Under the pieces are notes generated by a model, which was given only the letters and a program-made list of their open reading frames with translations, searched no databases and was not told where the DNA came from. A program made the position numbers and the translations under genes. Of a DNA stretch of 64,000 bases, positions 48,251-58,359 are shown piece after piece (position 1 is the stretch's first letter; every line of letters starts with the position of its first letter). The DNA is from Halomonas sp. I5-271120 (GTDB taxonomy: Bacteria; Pseudomonadota; Gammaproteobacteria; Pseudomonadales; Halomonadaceae), in contig NZ_CP130701.1 in NCBI RefSeq assembly GCF_030553075.1, positions 1,550,001 to 1,614,000 on the forward strand, in the 5' to 3' direction.

Positions 48251-49282
48251 ATGAGTTCCCACCTGCTCTCCGTCGATTCCCTGTCACGCGACGATGTCGA
48301 TCACCTGATGCGCGTCTCCGCGCTGATGGAGCCGATCGCCCAACGCCGCAAGGTCACCCGCGTGCTGGAGGGAGCGGTGCTCGGCAACCTGTTCTTCGAG
48401 GCCAGTACCCGCACCCGCGTCAGCTTCCACGCCGCCTTCAGCCGGCTCGGCGGCAGCGTGTGCGACACCACCGGCTTCACCTTCTCGTCGATGGCCAAGG
48501 GAGAATCGCTCTACGACACCAGCCGGGTGATGAGCGGTTACTGCGACGCCATCGTGCTGCGCCACCCGGAGCAGGGCGCGGTGGCAGAGTTCGCCCGCGC
48601 CACCAATGTGCCGGTGATCAACGGTGGCGATGGCCCCGGCGAGCACCCCAGCCAGGCGCTGCTCGACCTCTACACCATTGACAAGGAATTCACCCGACTC
48701 GGCAAGTCGCTTTCCGGCGCCCACATCCTGCTGACCGGCGATCTGAAGTACGGGCGCACCGTGCACTCGCTGATCAAGCTGCTGTCGCTGTACGAGCCGA
48801 TGCGCATCACTCTGGTGGCCCCGCCGGGGCTCGAGATGCCAAGCCACCTGATCGACCTGGTCAGCAACCGCGGGCACCGGGTCGAGACCCGCGACAGCCT
48901 GGCGAGCGACTTCAGCGACCTGGACGTGGTCTACACCACCCGCATCCAGAAGGAGCGCTTCACCGCCGAGATGAGCGAGAGCTTCGGCGGCCTGTCTCGC
49001 GACTTCACCGTCGATCGCGCCTTCATGGATCGTTACTGCAACCGCGACACCATCGTCATGCACCCGCTGCCCCGCGACAGCCGACCCGAGGCCAACGATC
49101 TGGACGTGGATCTCAACGGCGACCCGCGCCTGGCGATCTTCCGCCAGACCGACAACGGCATTCCCGTGCGCATGGCGATCTTCGCCACCCTGCTTGAGGT
49201 CGACCACCTGATCGAGAAGGATCTGCGCGACGTGCGCTGGTTCGTGCCCGACACCGTCGGCGTCGACGACCTGCGCGGCTGA
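48251..49282 (+). CDS. pyrB: Aspartate carbamoyltransferase catalytic subunit PyrB
   Basis: A 343-residue enzyme joining carbamoyl phosphate and aspartate in pyrimidine synthesis. The carbamoyl-phosphate loop is FEASTRTRVSFHAAFSRLGG, the SMAKGES loop is intact, and HPLPRDSRPEANDLD closes the active site. No pyrI regulatory subunit or pyrC-like partner adjoins it. It converges with ruvX across a very long inverted repeat, whereas in pseudomonads pyrRBC' follows ruvX in the same direction. Confidence 0.93.
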   Translation: MSSHLLSVDSLSRDDVDHLMRVSALMEPIAQRRKVTRVLEGAVLGNLFFEASTRTRVSFHAAFSRLGGSVCDTTGFTFSSMAKGESLYDTSRVMSGYCDAIVLRHPEQGAVAEFARATNVPVINGGDGPGEHPSQALLDLYTIDKEFTRLGKSLSGAHILLTGDLKYGRTVHSLIKLLSLYEPMRITLVAPPGLEMPSHLIDLVSNRGHRVETRDSLASDFSDLDVVYTTRIQKERFTAEMSESFGGLSRDFTVDRAFMDRYCNRDTIVMHPLPRDSRPEANDLDVDLNGDPRLAIFRQTDNGIPVRMAIFATLLEVDHLIEKDLRDVRWFVPDTVGVDDLRG

Positions 49283-49303
49283 TACCCGCCTGACGCAACA
49301 CCT

Positions 49304-49348
49304 CAAGACGACAACGGCCCGCTCAGTGAGCGGGCCGTTGTCGTCTTG
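49304..49348. terminator. Long perfect inverted repeat between pyrB and ruvX
   Basis: Arms of 22 bp (49304-49325 and 49327-49348) are perfectly complementary around one central G. It lies between two convergent genes and probably acts as a bidirectional barrier; neither flank has a T tract longer than two bases. Confidence 0.75.
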
Positions 49349-49377
49349 GCAAGTCATGTCAGAAACAAGCTGCGGTA

Positions 49378-49833
49378 TCAGCCGGTCGTGCGCCCGCCAG
49401 GAAGGCCTTCGTCGTGGGCGAACCAGCCTTCGAGAATCAGCGCGGCGGCGAGGCCATCGACGCTGTCTTCGCGGTAGTTGCCCCGATGGCCGGCTTCCCG
49501 GGCGAGGGTCTTGGCCTCGCGGGTGGAGCCGCGCTCGTCGACCATCTCGCAGGGTTTGCCGTAGCGCCCGTAAAGACGGTTGCCGAACTTGCGGGCGCGG
49601 GTGCTCATCTCGGACTCGCTGTCGTCCATGTTGATCGGCAGGCCGACCACGAACAAATCCGGGCGCCACTCCTCGATCAGGCGCGTGACCTGCGCCCAGT
49701 CGGGAATGCCGTCCCGAGCCGGCAGCGGCTCCAGGGCCGTGGCGCTCCTGAGCATCTCGTTGCCTACCGCCACGCCGATGCGCCGGGTGCCGAAGTCGAA
49801 GGCCAGGATCAGCCGTTCACCGGGGTTGGCCAT
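49378..49833 (-). CDS. ruvX: RuvX/YqgF family RNase H-fold nuclease
   Basis: A 151-residue RNase H-fold protein, the putative pre-16S rRNA 5'-end nuclease (YqgF). The active-site start LILAFDFGTRRIGVAVG has the first catalytic Asp, the Glu lies in the MVDERGSTREA block, and DSVDGLAAALIL brings the last Asp. Its start codon shares one base with the yqgE stop codon (TGATG). Last gene of gshB-tonB-yqgE-ruvX. Confidence 0.95.
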   Translation of the reverse strand: MANPGERLILAFDFGTRRIGVAVGNEMLRSATALEPLPARDGIPDWAQVTRLIEEWRPDLFVVGLPINMDDSESEMSTRARKFGNRLYGRYGKPCEMVDERGSTREAKTLAREAGHRGNYREDSVDGLAAALILEGWFAHDEGLPGGRTTG

Positions 49834-50390
49834 CAGGAGTGCCCTGCCTCGCGGCTCATCAGGTTCAGGTCGATGCCGAGGATGCCGGCGGCGGCGTGCA
49901 GACGCTGCTCCGACGGGGTGTCGAAGAGAATGCGGCTGTCGCCCTCGACGGTCAGCCAGGCGTTGTCCTTCAGCTCGTCCTCGAGCTGGCCGGCCTCCCA
50001 GCCGCTGCAGCCCAGGCAGATCAGGAAGTCGTCGGGGCCGCGGCCCTCGGCCAGCGCCTTGAGCATGTCCATCGAGGTGGTCAGGGCGATGTCGTTATCG
50101 ACTTGGATGCTGGAATCCCAGGGCTTAGCGGAGCCGCGGTGGAGGATGAAGCCGCGATCCTGATGGACCGGGCCACCATAGTAGACCGGGGCGTTGCGAT
50201 GCAGGCTCTCGCTGGCATCCAGATCCAGCTGCTCGAACAGGGAGTCGAGGCTCATGTCCAGGGGATGATTGACGATCACGCCCATGGTGCCGTTGTCGTC
50301 GTGATCACACAGGTAGCTCAGGCTGCCCGCGAAGTTGGGATCTTCGAGATGGGGCATCGCCAGCAGAAAGTGGTGCTTCAAGCTTTGCAT
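49833..50390 (-). CDS. yqgE: YqgE/AlgH family protein
   Basis: A 185-residue protein of the conserved YqgE/AlgH family, whose molecular role is unsettled; in Pseudomonas it was linked to alginate regulation. Family blocks: HHFLLAMPHLEDPNFAGSLSYLCDH, GVIVNHPLDMSL, VYYGGPVHQDRGFILH and LICLGCSGWEAGQLEDEL. No membrane segment. It lies 14 bases after tonB. Confidence 0.93.
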   Translation of the reverse strand: MQSLKHHFLLAMPHLEDPNFAGSLSYLCDHDDNGTMGVIVNHPLDMSLDSLFEQLDLDASESLHRNAPVYYGGPVHQDRGFILHRGSAKPWDSSIQVDNDIALTTSMDMLKALAEGRGPDDFLICLGCSGWEAGQLEDELKDNAWLTVEGDSRILFDTPSEQRLHAAAGILGIDLNLMSREAGHS

Positions 50391-50404
50391 GGGCCTCCCG
50401 GGCG

Positions 50405-51355
50405 TCAGCGCACGCCGAAATCATTGCCGGTGCCGAATCGCCAGATGCGGCTGATGGACAGGCGGTCGAGCCCGGCCATACCACGATCGAAGGGCCGGTA
50501 AGGTGCTGCACCACGAATGGTATCCAGCGCCGCCTGGTCGAGTTCGGGATGTCCCGACGATTGTACCACCTCTGCCTGCAGGAGCTGCCCCTGATGGTCG
50601 ATCACCACGCGCACCTTCAACTGACCGTCCAGGTCAGGCGGCGCGGGGTAGAAGCGGTTGCCGTAATCCTGCACCCGCCGCGTCCAGGCATCCACGTAGC
50701 GGGCCTCGGCGGCCTCCCTCGCGGCCTGCTGTTCTTGGTCGGCGAGCTCGGCGGGCTGCTCACTCATGGCGAAGTCGCGCTCTCGCAGCGAGGCGGTGGC
50801 ACTGGCGGCCAGCTCGCGACCGGACAGAGACGGCGCCTTAGTCTCAGATACGGGCTCAGCGACCGGCTCACTCACCGGCTCACTCACCGGTTCGGCGGCC
50901 ACCAAGGGCTCAGGCTCGGCGTCAGGCGCCGGTTCAGGTTCGGCGACGGGCTCGGGGGAAGGCGCGGCAACCTGCTCGGCTAAGCGTTTCGCGGACGCCG
51001 GCTCGGGCGTTGCGGAAGCGTTGGCGGGCTCGGGCGTCGCCTCAGGCAGAAGGTCGGGCGCCGTCTCAGCCGCGGTGTCGAGGCGTGCGGCCTCCTGCGC
51101 CGCCTCGGCGATGGCACTGGCCCGCTCGGGCGTCGCTGCCGGGCGGCTGACCAGCACCACATCAAGGCTGTGCGACGATGCTGGCGCGGGCGGTGTAGGC
51201 AGCGAAACGCCCGCCACCAGGGCGAGCAAGATCAGGTGCAGGCCGATCGCTACCGCCCAGGCGAACACATGGCGATAGCCCCGGGTGACCGGGGCGTGGC
51301 TATCATCAGACGCCACGCCGAAGGGCACACTGACGACATCGCCGAGCCAAGCCAT
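50405..51355 (-). CDS. tonB: Energy transducer TonB
   Basis: A 316-residue TonB protein that carries proton-motive energy to outer-membrane receptors. There is one N-terminal membrane helix (about 28-52), a long periplasmic Pro/Glu/Ala-rich spacer with repeats of the EPVSEP type (about 90-185), and the C-terminal TonB domain (about 225-310) with KVRVVIDHQGQLLQAEVVQSSGHPELDQAAL. The N-terminal cytoplasmic arm of about 27 residues is longer than in E. coli. No exbB/exbD in the window. Confidence 0.92.
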   Translation of the reverse strand: MAWLGDVVSVPFGVASDDSHAPVTRGYRHVFAWAVAIGLHLILLALVAGVSLPTPPAPASSHSLDVVLVSRPAATPERASAIAEAAQEAARLDTAAETAPDLLPEATPEPANASATPEPASAKRLAEQVAAPSPEPVAEPEPAPDAEPEPLVAAEPVSEPVSEPVAEPVSETKAPSLSGRELAASATASLRERDFAMSEQPAELADQEQQAAREAAEARYVDAWTRRVQDYGNRFYPAPPDLDGQLKVRVVIDHQGQLLQAEVVQSSGHPELDQAALDTIRGAAPYRPFDRGMAGLDRLSISRIWRFGTGNDFGVR

Positions 51356-51365
51356 GGCGAGGGCG

Positions 51366-52409
51366 CTAGCCGGCCCGGTGGGCGTCGAGGCGGCGCTCGA
51401 TGGCGTCCATCAGGGTACCGGCGATGTCGGTGCCGCGCTGGTCGTCAATCTCGCGCACGCAGGTGGGGCTGGTCACGTTGATCTCGGTGATGTAATCGCC
51501 GATCACATCGAGGCCAACGAACAGCAGCCCCTTCTCGCGAATCATCGGCTGCACCTGTTCGATAAGCCAGTGATCGCGGGCGGTCAGCTCACGGCTGACG
51601 CCGCGCCCGCCGGCGGCCAGATTGCCACGAGTTTCGCCGGCCATCGGCACCCGGGCCAGACCATAGGGAATCGGCTCGCCGTCGACCAGCAGGATGCGGG
51701 TATCGCCGTCCTTGATCTCGGGAAGATAGCGCTGGGCCATGATCTGGCGGTGGCCGCGATCGGAGAGCGTCTCGAGGATAGCGCCGATATTGCGCCCGTC
51801 CGGGAGCACGTGAAAAATGCCGCTGCCGCCCATGCCGTCCAGCGGCTTGAAGATGACATCACCATGCTCGGCCTGGAAGGCGCGCAGTACCGGTTCGCTG
51901 CAGGACACCAGGGTCGGCGTGCAGCACTGGGGGAACTGCTGGGCGAAGAGCTTCTCGTTGCATTCGAGCAGTGCCCGGGTCGGGTTGACCACCAGCACGC
52001 CCTCGCGCTCGGCGAAGCCCAGCAGATGCACGGCATTGAGGAAGTTGCCGTCCACCGGCGGGTCCTTGCGCATCAGGATCACGTCGAGCTCGGCAAGCGG
52101 CGTGGCCACCGGCTCACCGAGGCGATACCAATCCTCGGGGTCGTGGAAGACCTCGAGATCGCGAAGCCGGGCGTGGGCGCGGCCGTCGCGCAGGTAGAGA
52201 TCCTCCTGCTCCATGTAGTGAAGCGAGGCACCGCGCGCAGTGGCCGCCCACAGCATGGCCATGGTGGTGTCCTTCTTATAGGTGATGTCGGCAATAGGAT
52301 CCATCACCACCCCGATCTTCAGGGCGCGACCGCCCCGTGCTGTGTTCCCGGGGGTGTCAATCGACTCGTTCATGGGCTCATTCTTCGGCGCGTTCATCGG
52401 CTCGCTCAT
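51366..52409 (-). CDS. gshB: Glutathione synthetase GshB
   Basis: A 347-residue ATP-grasp enzyme adding glycine to gamma-glutamylcysteine. The N-terminus of the conserved domain is KIGVVMDPIADITYKKDTTMAML at about residue 32, followed by MRKDPPVDGNFLNA, the ATP-grasp FKPLDGMGGSGIF and EINVTSPTCVREID. I start at the ATG at 52409 with GAGAG eight bases upstream. This leaves a roughly 30-residue Met/Asn/Pro-rich extension not seen in E. coli (316 residues). Confidence 0.94.
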   Translation of the reverse strand: MSEPMNAPKNEPMNESIDTPGNTARGGRALKIGVVMDPIADITYKKDTTMAMLWAATARGASLHYMEQEDLYLRDGRAHARLRDLEVFHDPEDWYRLGEPVATPLAELDVILMRKDPPVDGNFLNAVHLLGFAEREGVLVVNPTRALLECNEKLFAQQFPQCCTPTLVSCSEPVLRAFQAEHGDVIFKPLDGMGGSGIFHVLPDGRNIGAILETLSDRGHRQIMAQRYLPEIKDGDTRILLVDGEPIPYGLARVPMAGETRGNLAAGGRGVSRELTARDHWLIEQVQPMIREKGLLFVGLDVIGDYITEINVTSPTCVREIDDQRGTDIAGTLMDAIERRLDAHRAG

Positions 52410-52521
52410 CAAGACGGCTCTCGGCTAGGGGGGAATGCCGCTATGGGCATGATGGCCGCAGTATGCCGCAGCAACGCGGCCAGCACCAAGGTCGACGCTT
52501 TTGGCAAGCGGCCTCTGTGGA

Positions 52522-53295
52522 TCAGTGTTGGTCGTCTTCGCGCCGGCGGATGCCGTTGGCCTCAAGGGTGATCTGTCGTGCCTTATAGAGGCCGCCAATG
52601 GCCTGCTTGAAGGCATTCTTGCTGACGCCCAGGCGTGCCTTGATCGCCGGCGCGGGGCTCTTGTCGGTCAGCGGGAGAAAGCCGCCAGCCTCGTCGAGCG
52701 CCGCCAGCACCTTGTCGGTAGCCAGGTCGCGCTTGGCGACGCCCGCCGGCATCAGCGACAGGTCGAGGCGGCCGTCTTCACGCCGCTGCTTCACATAGCC
52801 GGTCAGGCGCTCGCCACGACGCACCTGTCGCGGAAGCTCGTCGTGGTACAGAAGCCCCCAGATCCGGTCGTCGACCACCGCCTTGAGCCCCAGGTCGGTG
52901 CGATCACCGATCACCAGCGTCACCGCACGCCCCGTCGCCATGGCGCCCGCCGCGTCCTCGCTCAGACTACCCTCGCGCAGGGCGTCGTCGACGCTGTCGT
53001 GGAGGAAGTCGTCCAGGCGCATCGAGGCGGTGGGCCGGCCCTGATCGTCCTCGAAGATGATCACCAGCACCCGTTTGCCGACCGCGGGACGGTAGGGCTG
53101 CTCGTTGAAGGGCAGCAGCAAGTCCTTGGGGCGCCCCCAGCCGAGAAAGGCGCCGGTGTTGTTGACCGCCACCACTTCCAGATAAGCCACCTGGCCGACC
53201 TCGGCCAGCGGCGCATCGGCAGCGGGGGTGGAGACAACGGGATGGGCGGCGCGTGCGCCACGGGTGTCGGGGCGATCCTTGGAAGACCGGGTCAT
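52522..53295 (-). CDS. S1-domain RNA-binding protein (CvfB/YitL-like)
   Basis: A 257-residue protein with tandem S1-type OB folds and a C-terminal winged helix, as in CvfB. Visible blocks: VAYLEVVAVNNTGAFLGWGRPKDLLLPFNEQ (first S1), GLKAVVDDRIWGLLYHDELPRQVRRGERLTGYVKQRREDGRLDLSL (later S1), and PAIKARLGVSKNAFKQAIGGLYKARQI (winged helix). In staphylococci CvfB affects virulence gene expression; here it is probably a general RNA-binding factor. The ATG at 53295 has AGGA seven bases upstream. Confidence 0.85.
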   Translation of the reverse strand: MTRSSKDRPDTRGARAAHPVVSTPAADAPLAEVGQVAYLEVVAVNNTGAFLGWGRPKDLLLPFNEQPYRPAVGKRVLVIIFEDDQGRPTASMRLDDFLHDSVDDALREGSLSEDAAGAMATGRAVTLVIGDRTDLGLKAVVDDRIWGLLYHDELPRQVRRGERLTGYVKQRREDGRLDLSLMPAGVAKRDLATDKVLAALDEAGGFLPLTDKSPAPAIKARLGVSKNAFKQAIGGLYKARQITLEANGIRRREDDQH

Positions 53296-53440
53296 GGGCA
53301 TATCCTGAAAAATAACGATGAGAGGCGATGATGAACGGGGCTGACGAGACGGAAAGGCGCACCAGGAGGATAGCGCACCGGATAACGCGTCTAGAGCTAG
53401 CAGTTCGACACTCGCGTGTCTCAGGGCTAGCTTCTCGGAA

Positions 53441-54175
53441 CTAGAGATCGCCGAAGTGATGCTGCAGCAGCGTGAGCGCCACGACAGGGGCGGTCTCGGT
53501 GCGCAGGATGCGCGGGCCCAGGGTCAGCGGAGTGAAGCCGTCAGCCAGGGCATGGTCGACCTCGCGGGGCGAGAGCCCACCCTCGGGGCCGATCAGCAGC
53601 GCTGCCGTCTTAGGCGCTGACGACTGGCTACCCGCCTCGAAGACGCCTTCTGTCGCCGGGTGCAACACCAGGCGCAGCGGCTCGCCGCGCTCAGCAAGCC
53701 AGTCGGCCAGCGCCATCGGCGCATGCACTGGCGGCAGGGTGGCACGGCCACACTGCTCGCAGGCGCTGGCGGCCACCGCCTGCCAATGTGCCAGCTTCTT
53801 GGCCGCGCGGTCGCCCTTGAGGCGCACATCGCCGTGCTCGGTATAAAGCGGGGTGATCGCCGCCACCCCGAGCTCCACCGCCTTCTGGATCGCGTAGTCC
53901 ATGCGATCGCCCTTGGAGATCGCCTGGCCAAGATGCACCCCGAGCGGCGATTCGCCGCGCCCGGGGGTCACCGACTCGAGGCGCGCCACCACCCGCTTGC
54001 GGGTGACCTCCACCAGCACGGCAGCGGCTTCGTGGCCCTCGCCGTCAAACAGCGTCAGCGCCGCGCCTTCCTTGAGGCGTAGCACCAGCGCCACATGACG
54101 CGCCGGGCCCTCGGGCAACACCAGCTCGCCGCCGACGCTGAGGCCGGCGGCGACATGGATGCGCGGGCCGCTCAC
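53441..54175 (-). CDS. rsmE: 16S rRNA m3U1498 methyltransferase RsmE
   Basis: A 244-residue SPOUT methyltransferase modifying U1498 of 16S rRNA. The N-terminal PUA-like domain (HVALVLRLKEGAALTLFDG) is followed by the knotted SAM domain with ALLIGPEGGLSPREVDHA and LGPRILRTETAPVVALTLLQ. It starts with GTG. It lies 27 bases after secB in the same direction; the region to the S1-protein gene has no further gene. Confidence 0.95.
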   Translation of the reverse strand: MSGPRIHVAAGLSVGGELVLPEGPARHVALVLRLKEGAALTLFDGEGHEAAAVLVEVTRKRVVARLESVTPGRGESPLGVHLGQAISKGDRMDYAIQKAVELGVAAITPLYTEHGDVRLKGDRAAKKLAHWQAVAASACEQCGRATLPPVHAPMALADWLAERGEPLRLVLHPATEGVFEAGSQSSAPKTAALLIGPEGGLSPREVDHALADGFTPLTLGPRILRTETAPVVALTLLQHHFGDL

Positions 54176-54202
54176 GGCCGCTCTCCGACGATCGAGTACA
54201 TC

Positions 54203-54712
54203 TTACTGGGTGGTCTCGCTGGCCTGAGCCTCGCGCTGCTTCTTCTGGGCGTACATCGCCTCGAAGTTGACCGGCGCCAGCATCAGCGGCGGGAAGCCAC
54301 CGCGATTGACCAGGTTGTCGATGCACTCGCGGGCATAGGGGAACAGCAGGTTGGGGCAGAAGGCCCCCAGGGTGTGCTCGAGCTGCGCGCCTTCGATGTT
54401 GGCGATGCGGAACAGACCGGCCTGCTGGATTTCGGCGAGAAACGAGGTATTGCCGGTCTCGCTGTGGGAGACCTGGGCGGTAACCTTGATCACGACCTCG
54501 TAGAGGCCTTCGCCGACCTGGCTGCTGGTGGTGTTCAGATCGAGGCCGACCTTGGGCTTGAACGGCTGCTGGAACACCGCCGGCGAGTTCGGCGACTCGA
54601 AGGAGATGTCCTTGACGTAGATGCGTTGCAGGGAAAACTGCGGCTGGTTCTGCTGCTCGCCGGAGGCGGCACCTTCGGCACCACCGGTGGTTTGGTTGTT
54701 GTCTTCCGCCAT
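54203..54712 (-). CDS. secB: Protein-export chaperone SecB
   Basis: A 169-residue tetrameric cytosolic chaperone delivering preproteins to SecA. The conserved core runs [19 protein letters not shown], then [18 protein letters not shown] and [42 protein letters not shown]. The N-terminal 20 residues and C-terminal tail are polar and variable. Follows the rhodanese gene by 60 bases. Confidence 0.97.
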   Translation of the reverse strand: MAEDNNQTTGGAEGAASGEQQNQPQFSLQRIYVKDISFESPNSPAVFQQPFKPKVGLDLNTTSSQVGEGLYEVVIKVTAQVSHSETGNTSFLAEIQQAGLFRIANIEGAQLEHTLGAFCPNLLFPYARECIDNLVNRGGFPPLMLAPVNFEAMYAQKKQREAQASETTQ

Positions 54713-54772
54713 GGCTTTAGTTCCTTGAAGCGTGCGTGATGGTATGGGGTGATAAAGACGGCGCGCAGCGGT

Positions 54773-55195
54773 TTACTTGCGCACCATCGGCAGGCCGTCC
54801 GCCTGCCACTGGGCCATGCCGCCCTTGAGCTTGAGCGCCCGGGTGAAGCCGGCATTCTGAAGCTTGGTAAGCACCGTGCCGGAGGCCTGACCCTGCTTGC
54901 AGACCACAATCACCGGCTTGTCCTTGACCTTGTCGAGTTCATGGAGGCGATTGTCGAGCTTGCTCTGGGGGATATTGCGGGCGCCGGCCAGATGGCCTTC
55001 CTTGAAGTCCTTGGCATCGCGGATATCGAGAACCACTGCATCTTCACGATTGATCAGCTGGGTGGCTTCGCTGGCATCGACGCCGCTACGACCACTCTGC
55101 ATGGTTTCGTAGGCGATCCAGGCCGCCAGCACGATCACGAAGGCGCCAGCCAGCAGCGCGTGGTTCTGCACGAATTCGAACAACTGATCGATCAT
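54773..55195 (-). CDS. Membrane-anchored rhodanese-like protein YibN
   Basis: A 140-residue protein with an N-terminal membrane helix (about 12-30) and a rhodanese domain ([23 protein letters not shown]) with active Cys in [18 protein letters not shown]. It starts at 55195; the frame beyond is spurious. In E. coli yibN-grxC-secB follow one another; here the glutaredoxin gene is absent and the rhodanese is next to secB. It is divergent from gpmI across about 240 bases. Confidence 0.88.
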   Translation of the reverse strand: MIDQLFEFVQNHALLAGAFVIVLAAWIAYETMQSGRSGVDASEATQLINREDAVVLDIRDAKDFKEGHLAGARNIPQSKLDNRLHELDKVKDKPVIVVCKQGQASGTVLTKLQNAGFTRALKLKGGMAQWQADGLPMVRK

Positions 55196-55436
55196 GGGTC
55201 CGGGACACTCTCGTTGGAAATCACTGGTGTTGATAATCGCGGGTGTTGAGAAACACAGGATGCCCCGCCGCCGGGGCGGCGCCCAGTATACACAAGGCAT
55301 CCTGACGCGTCTGGCACCCGAGCGGCTGACGTTGTGCACCGCCCTAGGATATGATGCCCCAAGGAGCCGTGAGTCGCGACCCCGGGCCGGCACCGCCGAC
55401 CGGGGAATCCCCGACGTTTACCAACGAGGCCTTTTC

Positions 55437-57008
55437 ATGTCCGATGCCAACTCCCGCCCGCGCCCGGTGGCCCTGATCATCCTTGATGGCTATGGCCACA
55501 GCGATTCGCTGGAATCGAATGCCATCGCCGCCGCCAACACGCCAGTGATGGACCGCCTGGCCAGGGACTATCCGCATAGCCTGATCCATACCGACGGCAA
55601 GTATGTCGGCCTGCCCGAGGGCCAGATGGGCAACTCCGAGGTCGGCCACATGAACCTGGGGGCCGGCCGCGTCGTCTATCAGGACTTCACCCGGATCACC
55701 AAGGCCATCGAGGACGATACCCTCAAGGAAAACGCCACTCTGATCGCGCCGATCGATGCCGCCGTCAAGGCCGGTCGCGCCGTGCACCTGATGGGGCTGT
55801 TGTCGCCCGGCGGCGTCCACAGCCACGAGGATCACATCCTGGCCGCGGCCGAGCTGGCCGCTGCCCGTGGCGCCAAGCAGATCTATCTGCACGCCTTCCT
55901 CGACGGCCGCGATACCGCGCCGCAAAGCGCCAAGGCCTCGATCGAGCGCGCCGACGCAAGGCTCGCCGAGCTGGTCGGCGAGGGCAATGGCTTCATCGCC
56001 TCGCTGGTCGGCCGCTACTACGCCATGGACCGCGACAACCGCTGGGACCGCGTCGAGAAGGCCTACCGGGTGGCCACCGAAGGCGTGGGCGAGCATGTTG
56101 CCGCCAGTGCGGTCGAGGGCCTCGCCGCCGCCTATGATCGTGGCGAGACCGACGAGTTCGTCGACGCCACCAGTATCCGCCCCCAGGGTGAGCCGGTGGT
56201 GATGGCCGACGGCGATGCGGCGATCTTCATGAACTTCCGCGCCGACCGCGCCCGGGAACTGACGCGGGCCTTCGCCGAAGATGACTTCTCCGGCTTCACC
56301 CGCCAGGCACGCCCCACGCTTGCCGGCGACGGCCTGGTGATGCTGACCCAGTATGCCGCCGACATTCCGACGCCTGCCGCCTTCCCACCCGCAGAGCTTA
56401 CCAACACCCTGGGTGAGGTCATCGCCAAGCGCGATATGAAGCAGCTGCGCATCGCCGAAACCGAGAAGTATGCCCACGTGACCTTTTTCTTCTCCGGCGG
56501 TCGCGAGGAGCCCTACAGCGGCGAGACTCGCGAGTTGATTCCCTCGCCTCAGGACGTCAAGACCTACGACGAGAAGCCCGAGATGAGCGCGGTCGAGGTC
56601 ACCGACAAGCTGGTCGAAGCCATCGACGGCGGCACCTATGACCTGATCGTGTGCAACTATGCCAACGGCGACATGGTCGGCCATACCGGCAAGTTCGATG
56701 CCGCGGTCAAGGCCATCGAGGCCGTGGACGCCTGCGTCGGCCGCGTGGTCGAGGCCTTGGAGCGCGTCGGCGGCGAGTGCCTGATCACCGCCGACCACGG
56801 CAATGCCGAGCAGATGGTCAATCCGGAGACCGGTGCGCCGCAGACCGCTCACACCACCTGCGAAGTGCCGCTGATATGGGTCACCAAGCGGAAGGCCAAG
56901 CTGTGCGAAGATGGCCGGCTGTGCGACCTGGCACCGAGCCTTCTGACCATGATGGGCGAGGCTATCCCCGAGGAAATGACCGGCCAGGTACTCACCGAAC
57001 TGTCGTGA
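55437..57008 (+). CDS. gpmI: Cofactor-independent phosphoglycerate mutase GpmI
   Basis: A 523-residue Mn-dependent mutase interconverting 3- and 2-phosphoglycerate. The first metal Asp is in [11 protein letters not shown] and the nucleophile is S67 in [19 protein letters not shown]. The phosphotransferase insert has [17 protein letters not shown] and [12 protein letters not shown], and the last metal site is [16 protein letters not shown] lies seven bases upstream of the ATG at 55437. Confidence 0.97.
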   Translation: MSDANSRPRPVALIILDGYGHSDSLESNAIAAANTPVMDRLARDYPHSLIHTDGKYVGLPEGQMGNSEVGHMNLGAGRVVYQDFTRITKAIEDDTLKENATLIAPIDAAVKAGRAVHLMGLLSPGGVHSHEDHILAAAELAAARGAKQIYLHAFLDGRDTAPQSAKASIERADARLAELVGEGNGFIASLVGRYYAMDRDNRWDRVEKAYRVATEGVGEHVAASAVEGLAAAYDRGETDEFVDATSIRPQGEPVVMADGDAAIFMNFRADRARELTRAFAEDDFSGFTRQARPTLAGDGLVMLTQYAADIPTPAAFPPAELTNTLGEVIAKRDMKQLRIAETEKYAHVTFFFSGGREEPYSGETRELIPSPQDVKTYDEKPEMSAVEVTDKLVEAIDGGTYDLIVCNYANGDMVGHTGKFDAAVKAIEAVDACVGRVVEALERVGGECLITADHGNAEQMVNPETGAPQTAHTTCEVPLIWVTKRKAKLCEDGRLCDLAPSLLTMMGEAIPEEMTGQVLTELS

Positions 57009-58282
57009 CCCCGCCGCACCCCGAAGCCGCTTCGTCAGCCAGCTCCCGCCGCTCGCCGTCCTGGACGGCGGGGCGGCTTGTCCCGGCCCGGCTCACCGAC
57101 GCCCTGTCGGCGATGCCCCGGGCCGGGTTAACGTTGCTGATGACCTGTGGCCTGACCTATGCCCTGAGCGCTGGCCCGGCCATTGACCTGGTCACGCCCG
57201 CCCTGGCCGCCCCCGACGAGGAGGCGGCCAAGGCGCGAGTGGACGCCCTGGCCAAGGATATTCAGGCCCTGGAGCGCGAACTCTCCGGCCGCCGCGAGGC
57301 CCGCGACGATGCCGCCGAATCGCTTTCCGAAGTGGAGACGGCGCTGGCCGCCACTCACCGCCGGCTGGATGAGCTGCAGGCCGAGCGACGCTCGCTGGAC
57401 GATGACATCGCCGATCTAGAGGACCGTCGGGATATTCTTGAAGGCGAGCGCCGTGCCCAGGAGGCGGCCCTCGCCAAACAGCTCGACGCCCTTTATCGCC
57501 TCGGCGTCACCCCCGAGCTCAAGCTGCTGCTCAACCAGGACGACCCGACGCGGCTGGATCGCCTGCAGACCTATCTCAATCACCTGTCACGCGCCCGCAA
57601 GGCTCGTCTGGACGAGCTCGCGACGCTGGATGCGAAGCTTGCCGACAACCGCCAGGCCCTGACCACTCAGATCGATCAGTTAGCTAGGGTGCGCGAGGAA
57701 GTCGAAGCGCGCAGCCAGGCGCTGGCCTCGCGTCGCACCGAGCGCGAGGCACTGCTCAGCGAGCTCGATGCCGATATCAGCCGCGGGCGCACGCGGCAGG
57801 CGCGCCTCAAGGAAGAGCGGGAAAATGCCGAGCAGGTGTTGGGCGACGTCCGCGACCGGCTCGCCGCGCTCAAGCGTCCGCCGCCCACCACCGCTATCGA
57901 ATCGACCCGCGGCGATCTGCCCTGGCCGACTCAAGGCCAGGTGTTATCGCGCTTCGGCGCCGGCGAAGGGGTGGATCGCGACGGCCTGTTGATCAAGGCC
58001 GCGGCGGGCAGCCCGGTCAAGGCGGTGCATGCCGGACGGGTGGTTTTCGCCGACTGGATGCGCGGCTTCGGTAACCTGTTGATCATCGATCATGGCGACG
58101 GCGTGATGACTCTGCACGCCCACCTTCAGCACTTCACGGTCTCCCCCGGTGATGCGGTGACCGTCGGTCAGACCATCGCCGCCGTGGGCGTAAGCGGCGG
58201 CCGCACCACTCCGGCACTCTACTTTGCGGTGCGCCGCAACGGCGAGCCGATCGACCCCTCGACCTGGATCGCCCGACGCTAG
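57005..58282 (+). CDS. envC: Murein hydrolase activator EnvC
   Basis: A periplasmic divisome factor that activates cell-separation amidases. After a signal or anchor sequence ([18 protein letters not shown]), a long coiled coil spans about residues 70-285, then a LytM domain. The LytM domain lacks the usual first zinc His (GVDRDGLLI instead), so it is a degenerate activator as in E. coli, ending [22 protein letters not shown]. The GTG at 57005 overlaps the gpmI stop (425 residues); an ATG at 57113 (389 residues) is an alternative that places the signal peptide nearer the start. Confidence 0.92.
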   Translation: MTPPHPEAASSASSRRSPSWTAGRLVPARLTDALSAMPRAGLTLLMTCGLTYALSAGPAIDLVTPALAAPDEEAAKARVDALAKDIQALERELSGRREARDDAAESLSEVETALAATHRRLDELQAERRSLDDDIADLEDRRDILEGERRAQEAALAKQLDALYRLGVTPELKLLLNQDDPTRLDRLQTYLNHLSRARKARLDELATLDAKLADNRQALTTQIDQLARVREEVEARSQALASRRTEREALLSELDADISRGRTRQARLKEERENAEQVLGDVRDRLAALKRPPPTTAIESTRGDLPWPTQGQVLSRFGAGEGVDRDGLLIKAAAGSPVKAVHAGRVVFADWMRGFGNLLIIDHGDGVMTLHAHLQHFTVSPGDAVTVGQTIAAVGVSGGRTTPALYFAVRRNGEPIDPSTWIARR

Positions 58283-58359
58283 GCACCTCTATCAATGGAT
58301 TCCTGCCCCGCTGTAACGCTATGCTGGGCACTTGCCCCCAGTTCCGCGACGGAGACCGA

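Noticed and set aside
55344-56852. 502-codon open frame opposite gpmI (and 461 codons opposite pyrB at 48284-49669)
   Set aside because: Shadows of confidently assigned genes; their content mirrors the codon pattern of the real strand.
57113-58282. EnvC as an active M23 endopeptidase
   Set aside because: The first zinc histidine of the LytM domain is not present, as in the known activator EnvC.
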